Notes: generated by a model from the sequence alone, not told the origin. Numbered from the stretch's first letter, positions 45,835-54,595 are shown. The stretch: 64,000 nucleotides of DNA from Microbacterium endophyticum (GCF_011047135.1 NZ_CP049255.1:1116001-1180000); one strand, 5' to 3'. A program made the numbers and translations.

Positions 45835-47673
45835 TCAGGAGTAGATCACCGTCAGCGTGTTCGACACCGAAATGATGGTGACGACAGCTGCGTTGATGAA
45901 CCCGCCGATGTAGGGGTTGTTCGTCACGCGGTAGATATTTCGCGAGATGACCGCGGATGCCGCCAGAATCACGATCACCGGGAACAGCCAGATGCTGAAG
46001 ATTCCGCCAAAGCCCGGGATGAGCTCGCCGCTGATGAAGAACGTCGCGTACTGCGCGACCACGAGGACGATCGGCGCGAACGAGTTCGCAACCGCCAAGA
46101 GCAACGTGTTGACCCACTCTTTGCCCCGCATCGTGAACCGGTTGAAGCCGTTGACGGCGACGGAGTTCGCGACGAAGTAGACGAGGAAGAACGGCACGTA
46201 GAGCAGTGCAATCCACAGCTTGTCAGCCTCGAACGCCTTTACCGCGAGCACCCAGAACCGGAAGTCGGTCTTGAAGAAGTAGTCCATCACGAACACGATC
46301 GCGAACGCTGTGGTCACCACCACAGCGCCGAGCCCGATGCCGTGCCAGAACTTCTTCCACCCGGGCAGCACTCCGACGTCACGCAGGTTGACTCCGTTCT
46401 TCTTGCCGAACGCGAAGTACGAGATCGCCATGACGATGGCAGCGAAGATGCCGTTGATCGCAGACCATGCGGCGATGAAGAACACTGCGCCCTGGGTGAA
46501 GATCGTGGGCGTGATGTTATATGCGATCCCCTGCATGATCGGCTGCTGGCTGAGCCACACGTAGCTGACGCCCGAGAACAACACAGTGGCCGCGAGCCCG
46601 CCCCAGAACCATGCGAGGCCCTTACGGGTGTTCGCCGCAATCGTCTTCGGCAGGTCAGACTTCAGACCAGCAAACGCTCGCGTTCCGAGGAGCGCCCGCG
46701 TGAATGCGACGAGGAAGATACCGAATCCGACAAGACCAAGCGCGGTGAACGCCTCTTTCCACTGCCAGATCTGTGAGCCAGCGGCGATCGGTGTCGGTGT
46801 GCCGAAAACTTCATCCCAGTACTCGAGCTGGTCGGCGACTGTCGCCTTAGAGATCGTGCCCCACGGGTGGGTTTGCGCGGGGTTGTAGATGATGCGAACG
46901 GCGCCGTCTTCAGAGTAGAACTGGTTCGCGTCACGCGTCTCCCCATCAGCGGGATCTGTACCGAAGTTCAAGAACGACTGTGCATTGGGACTCGTGATGT
47001 AGTCACGCGGGAGAGAAACAACTGCTCCGGTCTCGTCGTAGCCGCGGAAGAAGAACTCGTCGTACTGATCGGCAACAAGGCCAACGTCACGTGAGCCGTA
47101 CACGTTGGTATAGGCGCCATCGGCATCCGTGTATGTCGGGTCGTTGTCGACGAGGAAGACGGCGTCGATGAGCTGTGTGTCGGCTTCGTTGTCGAGCGCG
47201 ACCGAGAAGTTAGCGGCGCGCGCACCGTTGGAGTGACCAGAGACACCGATCTTGTTCTGGTCAACGTAGGGAAAGTCGGCTACCAGCTTGACGGCGTCGT
47301 ACATGCCGGTGCCGCCGAGAGTGAGCTCGTCATTCAGCAGGTACGAAGAGTTGCCGTGGCCGTACATGTCGATCGACACGACGACGTATCCGCGGCGCGC
47401 AAGCTCGACGTAGTTGGCGTCTTGCATTTCGCGGTTGTTCCACCAGCCGTGGCTCACAACGATCGCGGGGGCTTTGTTATCAACCGTTGCCGTGTCGGGC
47501 TTGAACAGCAGTGCGCTCATCATCTGACCAGACGCGGTCTCCCAGCGCATGTCTTCGATATCGACGCCACCGGCATCCGTCTGCACGGCCGAAGCGACGA
47601 CTCCCGATATGAGCATGAGCACGAGAGACAGGGCAAGCCAGAACGGGTTTCTTCTCAGTAAGGGGGTTTTCAT
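45835..47673 (-). CDS. Alpha/beta hydrolase fused to a polytopic membrane domain
   Basis: The protein has 612 residues. An N-terminal membrane helix (11-30) precedes an alpha/beta hydrolase domain (about 40-290) with AIVVSHGWWNN (oxyanion loop), VVSIDMYGHGNS and nucleophile Ser148 in GVSGHSNGARA; HPWG about 120 residues later is the likely catalytic His region. The C-terminal half (about 310-610) contains around seven to nine hydrophobic helices. The hydrolase half resembles dienelactone-hydrolase/peptidase-like enzymes; the membrane half has no family I recognise. It is divergent from a SorC regulator with a dyad between them. The substrate is unknown, perhaps a lipid or cell-wall ester. Confidence 0.78.
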   Translation of the reverse strand: MKTPLLRRNPFWLALSLVLMLISGVVASAVQTDAGGVDIEDMRWETASGQMMSALLFKPDTATVDNKAPAIVVSHGWWNNREMQDANYVELARRGYVVVSIDMYGHGNSSYLLNDELTLGGTGMYDAVKLVADFPYVDQNKIGVSGHSNGARAANFSVALDNEADTQLIDAVFLVDNDPTYTDADGAYTNVYGSRDVGLVADQYDEFFFRGYDETGAVVSLPRDYITSPNAQSFLNFGTDPADGETRDANQFYSEDGAVRIIYNPAQTHPWGTISKATVADQLEYWDEVFGTPTPIAAGSQIWQWKEAFTALGLVGFGIFLVAFTRALLGTRAFAGLKSDLPKTIAANTRKGLAWFWGGLAATVLFSGVSYVWLSQQPIMQGIAYNITPTIFTQGAVFFIAAWSAINGIFAAIVMAISYFAFGKKNGVNLRDVGVLPGWKKFWHGIGLGAVVVTTAFAIVFVMDYFFKTDFRFWVLAVKAFEADKLWIALLYVPFFLVYFVANSVAVNGFNRFTMRGKEWVNTLLLAVANSFAPIVLVVAQYATFFISGELIPGFGGIFSIWLFPVIVILAASAVISRNIYRVTNNPYIGGFINAAVVTIISVSNTLTVIYS

Positions 47674-47788
47674 GTGATCCCTACTCCTTTGTGTGGGTAT
47701 CGGCGGTGATTACTGCGGCGGCGAAGACAGGACGCGTCGAGGAGCGTATTACGATGAGCAGGCCGCCTGGCAATCTGCCCAGAGAATG

Positions 47789-47802
47789 TGCACGTATGTG
47801 CA
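47789..47802. promoter_or_regulatory. SorC-type dyad upstream of the sorC gene
   Basis: TGCAC-GTAT-GTGCA: 5-bp perfect arms with a 4-nt spacer, 11 nt before the preferred ATG 47814 and in the gap shared with the membrane hydrolase gene. SorC/DeoR-like sugar-binding regulators use TGnAC...GTnCA dyads. Confidence 0.55.
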
Positions 47803-47813
47803 GAAAGAAAACG

Positions 47814-48779
47814 ATGGATAAAGACGACACGATCCTCGCGGCGTCGACGATGTATTACCTCCAGGACATGAAGATGGAGGCGATCGCAGCCCACCTGCAT
47901 ATGTCGAGGTCGACGGTCTCTCGCATGCTCAAAGAGGCTCGTGAGACGGGCCTCGTCGAGATCACGCTGCGCCCCGCACCCACGCGTGCTCCCGAGGTTG
48001 GTCAGCGCATTTCGCAGCGATTCGGGGTCGAAACCTCTGTGGTTCCTGTGAACGACTCGGCTACGACGCAGGAGAGGCTCGAGCAGGTAGCCATCACGAC
48101 GGCTCGCATGGTGTCGGGCTGGTTCGACTCCGACATGGTTTTGGGGGTTGCGTGGGGCACGACTCTTGCTGCGATCGCGAAACATCTCAGCAAGAAACCG
48201 ACGCGTGGCAGCTCAATCGTGCAGCTCAACGGCGCGGCCAATAACCGCACTTTTGGCGTCGACTACATCGGGAGTTTGATCTCGCGCTTCGGCAGCGCTT
48301 TTGACGCACGCGTGCACCTTTTTCCAGTGCCAGCTTTCTTCGACTACGCCGCGACCCGCGAGGCAATGTGGCACGAACGTTCGGTGGCGCGAGTGCTCGA
48401 CGTGCAACGTCGCGTCGACATCGCGCTGTTTTCGATCGGTGCCCTCACCGGCGAGGTGCCAAGCCATGTGTACTCCGCGGGCTACCTCGAACCCGAAGAC
48501 ATCGAAACCCTCGACGATGAGGGCGTTGTCGGCGACGTGTGCACGGTGTTTTTGCGTGCCGACGGCACCTACGAAGATCTCTCGCTCAATCAGCGGGCCA
48601 CGGGGCCGACCCCCAAAGAGCTCAAGCGGATGCCGCGACGCGTCTGTGCGGTTGCCGGTGACAACAAGGTCGAGCCTCTCATCGCGGCGCTGCATGCCGG
48701 GGTCATCACGCACCTCATCCTCGATGAGCAAACTGCCAGCCGCGTCGTGGCGGCGCTGGACCGCGCCCCCACCCGCTGA
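47814..48779 (+). CDS. SorC/DeoR-type sugar-binding transcriptional regulator
   Basis: The product has 321 residues from ATG 47814. An N-terminal helix-turn-helix (MKMEAIAAHLHMSRSTVSRMLKEARETGLV, about 19-48) is followed by the SorC phospho-sugar-binding domain (VLGVAWGTTLAAIAKHL, IVQLNGAANNR, GVVGDVCTVFLRADG, VCAVAGDNKVEPLIAALHAGVITHLILDE). ATG 47754 with GAGGAG at 9 nt is an alternative start that would place the dyad inside the gene; I prefer 47814. Effectors are usually phosphorylated sugars. The divergent membrane hydrolase is the natural target. Confidence 0.87.
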   Translation: MDKDDTILAASTMYYLQDMKMEAIAAHLHMSRSTVSRMLKEARETGLVEITLRPAPTRAPEVGQRISQRFGVETSVVPVNDSATTQERLEQVAITTARMVSGWFDSDMVLGVAWGTTLAAIAKHLSKKPTRGSSIVQLNGAANNRTFGVDYIGSLISRFGSAFDARVHLFPVPAFFDYAATREAMWHERSVARVLDVQRRVDIALFSIGALTGEVPSHVYSAGYLEPEDIETLDDEGVVGDVCTVFLRADGTYEDLSLNQRATGPTPKELKRMPRRVCAVAGDNKVEPLIAALHAGVITHLILDEQTASRVVAALDRAPTR

Positions 48780-48833
48780 CTTGCCCGTTCTTGCGGGTTG
48801 CGGGGCTCACACACCCACAGAAACGGGCAAGTC
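48778..48833. terminator. Bidirectional terminator after the sorC gene
   Basis: Perfect 12-bp stem GACTTGCCCGTT/AACGGGCAAGTC with a 32-nt loop that itself contains GGGTTGCGGGG. The left arm begins inside the sorC stop codon. It serves both sorC and the convergent yaeQ gene. Confidence 0.8.
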
Positions 48834-48854
48834 GCGAAGGGTTTGCGGCGCGGA

Positions 48855-49394
48855 CTACTCGACGCCGCGCTCGTGGATGCCTGAGCTCAAAGTTGCACCG
48901 TTGAGCTCGAGGTACAGCTGCGCCTCGGTGATCGAGAGCGTCATCGTGTTGCGGCGCTCAAGAAGTGCCGCGGCGGCATCAATGAAGCCCACGTCGAAGC
49001 TTCGCAGCGTGATTGCGCCAGCGTCATGGATGCGCTTTCCCGCCCACGGCGCTGCCACTTTCGCGGGGTCGCGATGGGTGTAGACAACGGTGCGATCGGC
49101 GAGCTTGCTGCCGTAGTGCAGACGAGCGGCATCCGGCGCCCCGACCTCGATCCATACCTTGAGCGCGCCGGTCAGGTCTCGCACGAGGACGGCCGGCTCC
49201 TCAGTTGAGGAGACGCCCTCGCTGAAGCCAATTCCTTCTTCGAGCTCGAGGCAGTAGGCCAGCACGCGAGTCATCATGTACGCGTCGGTTTCAGAGGGAT
49301 GCCGCGCCACACGAAGCGTGAGTTCGTCATAGACGCCGCGGTCAACATCCGCCAGTTGCACAGTGAACGTATGGATTGTTGCGCCGATTGCCAT
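48855..49394 (-). CDS. yaeQ: YaeQ-family protein
   Basis: The protein has 179 residues, matching the YaeQ family throughout: start MAIGATIHTFTVQLADVDRGVYDELTLRVARHPSETDAYMMTRVLAYCLE, middle EPAVLVRDLTGALKVWIEVGAPDAARLH and TLSITEAQLYLELNG. YaeQ has a restriction-endonuclease-like fold by structure, and its cellular role (linked to RfaH suppression in enterobacteria) remains unclear. The start is ATG 49394, with minus-strand TAAGCT 8 nt upstream and no Shine-Dalgarno. Confidence 0.92.
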   Translation of the reverse strand: MAIGATIHTFTVQLADVDRGVYDELTLRVARHPSETDAYMMTRVLAYCLELEEGIGFSEGVSSTEEPAVLVRDLTGALKVWIEVGAPDAARLHYGSKLADRTVVYTHRDPAKVAAPWAGKRIHDAGAITLRSFDVGFIDAAAALLERRNTMTLSITEAQLYLELNGATLSSGIHERGVE

Positions 49395-49402
49395 AACGCC
49401 TG

Positions 49403-49408
49403 AGCTTA
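49403..49408 (-). promoter_or_regulatory. Predicted -10 of yaeQ (leaderless)
   Basis: Minus-strand TAAGCT, ending 8 nt before ATG 49394; this is slightly long for a leaderless promoter. Confidence 0.35.
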
Positions 49409-49465
49409 TGCCCCGCCCGCGCCGTCAGCGTTCTCGGCGCTGTGCCGCCCTCGAGAAACGTGGTG

Positions 49466-50269
49466 TTACATCTTCGCGTAGCGCGCTCGCGCGAAACAGA
49501 AAATACCGTAAATGATGAGTCCCAAGCCGACGATCCAGAGAATGAACGCGCCGAAGGGTAGTGCGGCGAGCGTGTGGATCGCGGCATCCATTCCACCTGC
49601 TGCCTCGGCGTCGTGGGTGAGTGCAGCCACGACGAAGAGCACGCCGGCAACGCCGACGGCCACGCCCTTGGCGATGTATCCCACGACGCCGAAGGTGACG
49701 ATTCCACGCCCTTTGGCACCCGAGGGAATCATGAGCTTCTTCGTGAACGCTTGAGTAGCCCCTCGGACGACGAACGCGATGCCCACTGCTGTGACGACAA
49801 GGCCGACCAGCACGAGCAAGAAGACACCTGCCGGCGCGGCAAGCAGCTGCGCGCTCAGAGACTGCGATGACTGAGATGAATCCGACTGGCCGCCAATGGC
49901 ATACACAAATGCGGTCCCGGCGATCGCGAAGTAGGCCGCCGCGGTGCCGACATACTTGACGCGGTAGCCCCACTTCTTCTTCGTGTCGGGGTCGCGTTCG
50001 AGAAACGCTTCAACGATCTGCCACACAGCAAGCGCAAGGAGCCCGACTGCAATGACCCAGAGCAGCAACACTCCAGCGGGGCTCTTTTGGATCTGTTCCA
50101 TGGCGCCGCCCTGATCAGCTTCGCCGCCACCGGCACCGACAGCAATCGACACTGCGATGCCCCCGATGACGATGTGCACGATACCGAGCACCGCGTACCC
50201 TACGCGTGCGAGCGTGCGGAGCGCTTTCGAATCCTTCGCCGCTCGCGCGGCACCCTTTGCGTTGGCCAT
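49466..50269 (-). CDS. DUF1206 membrane protein
   Basis: The protein has 267 residues built of three tandem DUF1206 units, each with two membrane helices: ARVGYAVLGIVHIVIGGIA, then YVGTAAAYFAIAGTAFV, then VTFGVVGYIAKGVAVGVAGVL, each followed by a second helix. A basic cytoplasmic N-terminus and loop are present. No function is known for the family. Leaderless start predicted: minus-strand TAGCCT (50276-50281) ends 6 nt before ATG 50269. Stand-alone gene. Confidence 0.9.
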   Translation of the reverse strand: MANAKGAARAAKDSKALRTLARVGYAVLGIVHIVIGGIAVSIAVGAGGGEADQGGAMEQIQKSPAGVLLLWVIAVGLLALAVWQIVEAFLERDPDTKKKWGYRVKYVGTAAAYFAIAGTAFVYAIGGQSDSSQSSQSLSAQLLAAPAGVFLLVLVGLVVTAVGIAFVVRGATQAFTKKLMIPSGAKGRGIVTFGVVGYIAKGVAVGVAGVLFVVAALTHDAEAAGGMDAAIHTLAALPFGAFILWIVGLGLIIYGIFCFARARYAKM

Positions 50270-50275
50270 CTTCGG

Positions 50276-50281
50276 AGGCTA
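50276..50281 (-). promoter_or_regulatory. Predicted -10 of the DUF1206 gene (leaderless)
   Basis: Minus-strand TAGCCT with a 6-nt gap (CCGAAG) to the ATG. Confidence 0.45.
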
Positions 50282-50347
50282 CCGATCCTCCTCCGATGCC
50301 GTGATGGGCTTGAGATTTACTTTGCGTTGCCGTAGGCGGCGAACGCG

Positions 50348-51064
50348 CTACACCATTCGCTCTCGCTGAGACCGAATTGCGCGGCGATCGCGCACGACCT
50401 CTACCGCGCACCACACGAGAGTGGCGACGGCGATCCCCTCGAGCATTCCGGCAACGACATCGCTCAGCCAGTGGGCATGCAGGTACGTCCTGCTCCACAT
50501 CATGAGAAGAACCCACGCGATGCCCACCGCCCACACATACCAGCGCCTCAAGATGAGCGACAGGATGATCACGAACGTCGTCGCTACCGCCGTATGGCCC
50601 GAGGGAAACGACGTATCCACGCTTTCCGCCAGCGAGTCCGAAGGCCGCACGCGAGCGATGACGGCCGCCATCGGTGCCCCGATCGCCACGACGATGATGA
50701 TCGCGCTTGCGAGAGTTGCCGCATCCCACGGTCGTTTCCGAATGAAAAAGAGGGCAACAACCAGGCTGCCGATCACGATCATTCCGAGGGTTCCACCGAT
50801 GATCCCGGGGACCCAGGCAACGACGACACCGACGTCGGTCAGGGTGCCCACCATGGCGTCGTGCCACCAAAGGTCCACCGCGAGCGGTTTTGTGTCGCCG
50901 AGCGCAATCACCAGACGGAGGATGACGAACGCAACAGTCGCGCTGACTCCGACCGCGAGCGCGATTGGCCTACGGAAATCAGGGGCGGCTGGCTCCTGCG
51001 CGTCGGGCTCGCCCGCCGTCGCGCCTTTCGGAAGTTCAGGCATGAACAGATCGTGCCAGAACAC
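50348..51064 (-). CDS. PAP2-family membrane phosphatase
   Basis: The protein has 238 residues with six predicted membrane helices. PAP2 signatures are complete: RVRPSD (C1), PSGHTAVA (C2) and SRTYLHAHWLSDV (C3 with the nucleophilic His). These integral phosphatases dephosphorylate lipid phosphates such as undecaprenyl pyrophosphate or phosphatidic acid. GTG 51064 has a leaderless-type TAGCGT hexamer 7 nt upstream (51072-51077); the alternative ATG 51043 lacks a ribosome-binding site. Stand-alone. Confidence 0.92.
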   Translation of the reverse strand: MFWHDLFMPELPKGATAGEPDAQEPAAPDFRRPIALAVGVSATVAFVILRLVIALGDTKPLAVDLWWHDAMVGTLTDVGVVVAWVPGIIGGTLGMIVIGSLVVALFFIRKRPWDAATLASAIIIVVAIGAPMAAVIARVRPSDSLAESVDTSFPSGHTAVATTFVIILSLILRRWYVWAVGIAWVLLMMWSRTYLHAHWLSDVVAGMLEGIAVATLVWCAVEVVRDRRAIRSQRERMV

Positions 51065-51071
51065 GGGCCGA

Positions 51072-51077
51072 ACGCTA
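51072..51077 (-). promoter_or_regulatory. Predicted -10 of the PAP2 gene (leaderless)
   Basis: Minus-strand TAGCGT followed by 7 nt and the GTG at 51064; this decides the start over the in-frame ATG seven codons later. Confidence 0.45.
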
Positions 51078-51092
51078 TGCCGACGCGTCGAG

Positions 51093-52348
51093 TTACTGCC
51101 CGAACATCTCGGCCAGATGACGGTGCACGAATGTCACAGCCATCGCTCCCTCGCCGACCGCGGATGCCACCCGCTTGACCGAATTGGCACGCACATCACC
51201 CGCGGCGAAAGATCCTGGCACGCTCGTCTCGAGGTAAAACGGCGCTCGCGCAAGCGGCCAGCAGGCGTCGAGTTGTTGCGGAGTGAGGTCGGGCCCTGTG
51301 ACGAGGAACCCGAACTCGTCTTGAACAATCGCTGTCTCCCTCGACCAGGCGGTGTTCGGCCGGCCACCGATACAGATGAAAACCCGCTCAGCAGTGAGCG
51401 TCTCATGTTGGCCTGCAGCGTCTTCCACGACGATGGCTTCGAGCGTTTCGTCACCGTCAAGGGCGACAATTCGGGTGCCCAGGCGCACATCAATGTTGGG
51501 TTGCAAGATGACGCGATCACGCAGGTAGGTCGACATCGTCTCGGAAAGAGACGGCCGCGCACGAGCATGGTCACCCGCGCAGCATGTGCGGATAAATTCA
51601 TCGCCGCCTGGCCCGCGGAGTTAGCGCCGCCCACGATATAGACGTGTTCCCCGCTGCATTGAGATGCCTCACTCGTGCCCGCGCCGTAATAGATGCCGTC
51701 ACCGAGAAAATCGTCTTCGCGTTCGAGCCCGAGGCGGCGCCATTCCACTCCGGTCGCGCAGATGTTTGCGCGAGCGACCATCGCGCTGCCATCGGCGAGC
51801 TGTGCGTGAATGTGATGGTCGCGAAACGTACCCTTCACGCCTTCGCGCATCAGCAGAATCTCGGCGCCGAACGACACCGCTTGCTGGCGCGCCCGCTCTG
51901 CTAGCTCAGCTCCGCGAATTCCGGATGGGAAGCCGAGATAGTTCTCGATAAGGCTGCTCGGTCCGGCCTGTCCACCGATAGCGTCGCGCTCGATGAGTGC
52001 AACGCTGAGACCCTCGGATGCGGCGTACACCGCGGCCGAGAGCTCTGCCGGACCTGCGCCATAGATCGAGAGGTCGTACTCCTTGCGCCGCGGTGCACTT
52101 ATCCAGCCCAGGTGCTCAGCGACTTCGCGCACAGAAGGATCATCGAGCCGGGTGCCATCGGGAAAGACAACGATCGGCATGCGGGTTTGCCGCAGTGACG
52201 TTCCGAAGAGAGCCGAGCTTTCAGCATCCGTCAGGATTGTCGTCCAATCGAAGTCGACCACACTGCGTGTCAGGAAGTCGCGAAGGGCAAACGCATCGCG
52301 ACCACGTGCAGCCCCGTACACATGTATGAGCGTCGACAATGCCGTCAT
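51093..52348 (-). pseudogene. Frameshifted thioredoxin-reductase-like FAD oxidoreductase
   Basis: Two adjacent frames together cover one thioredoxin-reductase-like enzyme of 418 codons. The first frame (from 52348) carries a glutaredoxin-like N-terminal piece (about 60 aa), the FAD domain (YDLSIYGAGPAELSAAVYAASEGLSVALIERDAIGGQ), ENYLGFP, and the NADPH domain to TMLVRGR. It then runs into wrong-frame sequence, while the other frame resumes with MSTYLRDRVILQPNIDVRLG, GRPNTAWSRE, ETSVPGSFAAGDVR. One base is missing at about 51551/51552. The FAD motif GxGPAG also reads GAGPAE, a second likely defect. Either a sequencing error or a decaying gene; the Glu change favours decay. Overlaps the zinc-finger gene by 4 nt. 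Confidence 0.82.
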
Positions 52349-52692
52349 GACGAAAGAAGTTCTTGCCAGTCCTCGGGCAGTCTCTCGGCGGGCCCGGGCA
52401 CCGACTGCGAACGCGGTTGATGTTGCGGCGGGGCCAGCCGAGGCCCGTTCAAATACTCGTTCGCGACATAGTCCCAGAACCAGTCCTCGTCGGGCTCGTA
52501 GCTGCGGATGTAGCGATGTCCACTGCTGCGCGCATGTTTTCGCGCGTGAGTGTTCAGCGAGTCGTCACAGCAGCCAATGTGTCCGCACTCTGTGCAGCGT
52601 CGAAGATGCACCCACCATGACCCTGATTCGTTGCACTCTACGCACCCGTCGCCTGATGGCGGAACGGTTGGATTGATTCCGGCAATCGTCAT
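52345..52692 (-). CDS. UBP-type zinc-finger protein
   Basis: The protein has 115 residues from ATG 52692 (GGGGAG at 5 nt). It has a UBP-type zinc finger: CVECNESGSWWVHLRRCTECGHIGCCDDSLNTHARKHARSSGH supplies the Cys/His ligands. A Trp/Tyr segment (PDEDWFWDYVANEYLNG) and a Pro-rich end follow. Bacterial UBP fingers accompany thioredoxin-reductase-like enzymes, as here (4-nt overlap with the broken reductase gene); their ligand in bacteria is unknown. If the reductase is truly dead, this partner may be orphaned. Confidence 0.9.
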   Translation of the reverse strand: MTIAGINPTVPPSGDGCVECNESGSWWVHLRRCTECGHIGCCDDSLNTHARKHARSSGHRYIRSYEPDEDWFWDYVANEYLNGPRLAPPQHQPRSQSVPGPAERLPEDWQELLSS

Positions 52693-52874
52693 CGTGTCTC
52701 CCCTGGGTTCAGCCACCTTCGGCCATTGTGGCTCGCGCCGGCAGCTACCAGTAGGTCAAACGAACGATGAACTCTCGAACTCGACATTCGTCGAAAGGTG
52801 GGCTGACAAAAGTGTGAAGTTCGCAGCATCCGGTCTCGATATCGTCATTATTTCTGCGGCGAGATGAGGGATGC

Positions 52875-54488
52875 ATGAGCACGCAGGGCCACACCTCGGG
52901 GTTTGCCCCGTTTACGCTTCCGGTCTTTCGACTCATCTGGACTGCGGCGCTGGTGAGCAATATTGGTAGCTGGATGCAGAGCGTCGGCGCTCAGTGGCTA
53001 CTCGTCGAGGGCGGAAGTTCCGCGTTCGTGATCGCGCTTGTGCAAACTGCTGCGGCGGCACCGGTGTTACTGTTCGCCGTGCCTGCGGGCGTGATCGGCG
53101 AATTCCTCAATCGCCGCCACGTGCTGATCTACGCGCAGTTCGTCCAGCTCATTGTTGTGGGTGTTCTCACTTATCTGACGTGGACGCAGCAGACAACCCC
53201 GACCACTCTCCTGGCGACAACATTCTTGCTGGGTGTCTGCTCAGCAGTCCAGCTTCCAGCTTTTCAGTCGCTGATTCCCGACATCGTTCCTCGAGAGATG
53301 ATCACGGATGCCGCGTCGCTCTCGTCGATCAGCGTGAACATCGCGCGTGCGATCGGGCCCGCGGCGGCGGGTCTTATCGTGGCTCAGCTCGGTGTTGCCG
53401 CTGTCTTCGCGATCAACGCCGTTTCGTTCGTGTTTTTTCTCGGCGTACTCATTCTGTGGCGCTCCTATGCACCTCCTCGCCCGCGCCCCGAACCATTTCT
53501 TGACGCCACGAGAGCGGGGCTGCGCTACGTGCTGCACTCCAAGATCGTGCGATCAACCCTCGTGCGTTTGGCGCTCTTTCTGGTGCCCGCGAACGCGCTC
53601 TGGGCACTTCTCCCGACCATCGCTGAGACCTCTTTGGGGCTTGGCGCCGGCGGATACGGTCTCTTACTCGGCTCGCTTGGTGTCGGTTCAATAATCGGCG
53701 GCGTTCTGCTCCCGCGTGTACGAAGCGTGCTCGGGGCCAATGGGGTCGTGCTGGCTTCTTCTCTCGTTTACGGTCTCGCGCTCATCGTGCTCGTCGTCTC
53801 GCCGTCGCTGTGGCTGACGGTTCCGGTCTTGATCGCCGCTGGTCTCGCATGGCTCAATGTGATCGCCGTCATCAACGGGAGCGTGCAGGCTTTTCTCCCT
53901 GTTTGGGTGCGCACCCGGGGTCTGTCGATCTATCAACTCGCGCTCTACGGCGGCTCGGCCGTCGGCGCTACGCTCGCCGGCGTGCTCGCATCGGCCGTGG
54001 GGGCCGACATCGCTGTAGTCGCCGCGGGCGCGGCCGTGCTCGTCGCAGGTTTGTCGCAGTTCATTTGGCCAGTTGCGAGCACAGCGGGGATTGGGCGAGA
54101 GATCGTGCCGATCCCCGGGGTGCTTGATGTCTCGCGCGGTTCCGATGACGATCAACAAGTGCTCGTTCTGGTGCGATATCGGGTACCGGAGTCCGACCGA
54201 TCTGCGTTCATCCACGTCATGCGGCAGGTAGAGCAGACGCGGTACCGCACCGGAGCGCGCCGCTGGGAGCTTTACACCGATGCCGACGACTCGGGAATGC
54301 TCGTCGAGGCATACGCCGTGGGTTCGTGGCGCGAGCACTTAAGCCAGCATGAGTCGCGAACGACGAAGTTCGACAGCGATCTGCTCGCGCGAGCTCGTGC
54401 GCATAGTAGCGAGGCTCCCCTCGTTGACCACTACATCGCTCTTATCGTGCCGCGTCGCCGCAGCAAGATTCCACCGATTGAGGCCTGA
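52875..54488 (+). CDS. MFS exporter with C-terminal ABM-like domain (MFS_3 family)
   Basis: The protein has 537 residues. Twelve predicted membrane helices in residues 10-405 belong to the MFS_3/EntS-like group (FRLIWTAALVSNIGSWMQSVGAQWLL, NRRHVLIYAQF). After about residue 420 comes a soluble tail of about 110 residues (VLVLVRYRVPESDRSAFIHVM, RRWELYTDADDSGMLVEAYAVGSWREHLSQHE) resembling antibiotic-biosynthesis-monooxygenase-like ferredoxin folds. The substrate is unknown; relatives export siderophores or drugs. The ATG follows GAGGG. Single gene. Confidence 0.88.
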   Translation: MSTQGHTSGFAPFTLPVFRLIWTAALVSNIGSWMQSVGAQWLLVEGGSSAFVIALVQTAAAAPVLLFAVPAGVIGEFLNRRHVLIYAQFVQLIVVGVLTYLTWTQQTTPTTLLATTFLLGVCSAVQLPAFQSLIPDIVPREMITDAASLSSISVNIARAIGPAAAGLIVAQLGVAAVFAINAVSFVFFLGVLILWRSYAPPRPRPEPFLDATRAGLRYVLHSKIVRSTLVRLALFLVPANALWALLPTIAETSLGLGAGGYGLLLGSLGVGSIIGGVLLPRVRSVLGANGVVLASSLVYGLALIVLVVSPSLWLTVPVLIAAGLAWLNVIAVINGSVQAFLPVWVRTRGLSIYQLALYGGSAVGATLAGVLASAVGADIAVVAAGAAVLVAGLSQFIWPVASTAGIGREIVPIPGVLDVSRGSDDDQQVLVLVRYRVPESDRSAFIHVMRQVEQTRYRTGARRWELYTDADDSGMLVEAYAVGSWREHLSQHESRTTKFDSDLLARARAHSSEAPLVDHYIALIVPRRRSKIPPIEA

Positions 54489-54490
54489 GT

Positions 54491-54503
54491 CTCCTGCGGA
54501 GAG
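54491..54503 (+). terminator. Weak hairpin after the MFS gene
   Basis: TCTCC-TGC-GGAGA followed by GTTTG, just past the stop codon at 54488. It is short, so only a weak terminator. Confidence 0.4.
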
Positions 54504-54586
54504 TTTGTGGCGCGGGCGGGCTGACTGGGGTGATTGTTCGCCGGTCAACCGCGCATCTTCTTCTCCCCAAAAGTTTTTTGAGAAAG

Positions 54587-54595
54587 TTATCCACA
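54587..54595 (+). promoter_or_regulatory. DnaA-box-like sequence upstream of the HNH gene
   Basis: TTATCCACA matches the consensus DnaA box exactly and is isolated. It may be incidental or may mark a conserved element upstream of DUF222/HNH genes; it is not evidence of an origin here. Confidence 0.3.

Noticed and set aside
45044-46216. 390-codon minus-strand frame across the glnN/hydrolase junction
   Set aside because: It overlaps two well-supported genes and a strong terminator, and its composition is the Arg/His/Gln-rich type typical of shadow frames.
47754-47813. Longer SorC start at ATG 47754
   Set aside because: It has GAGGAG, but it would bring the TGCAC dyad into the coding region and add a Cys/Arg-rich tail before the helix-turn-helix that SorC proteins do not usually have.
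54587-54595. Replication origin
   Set aside because: A single DnaA box without AT-rich DNA, clustering or dnaA/dnaN neighbours.
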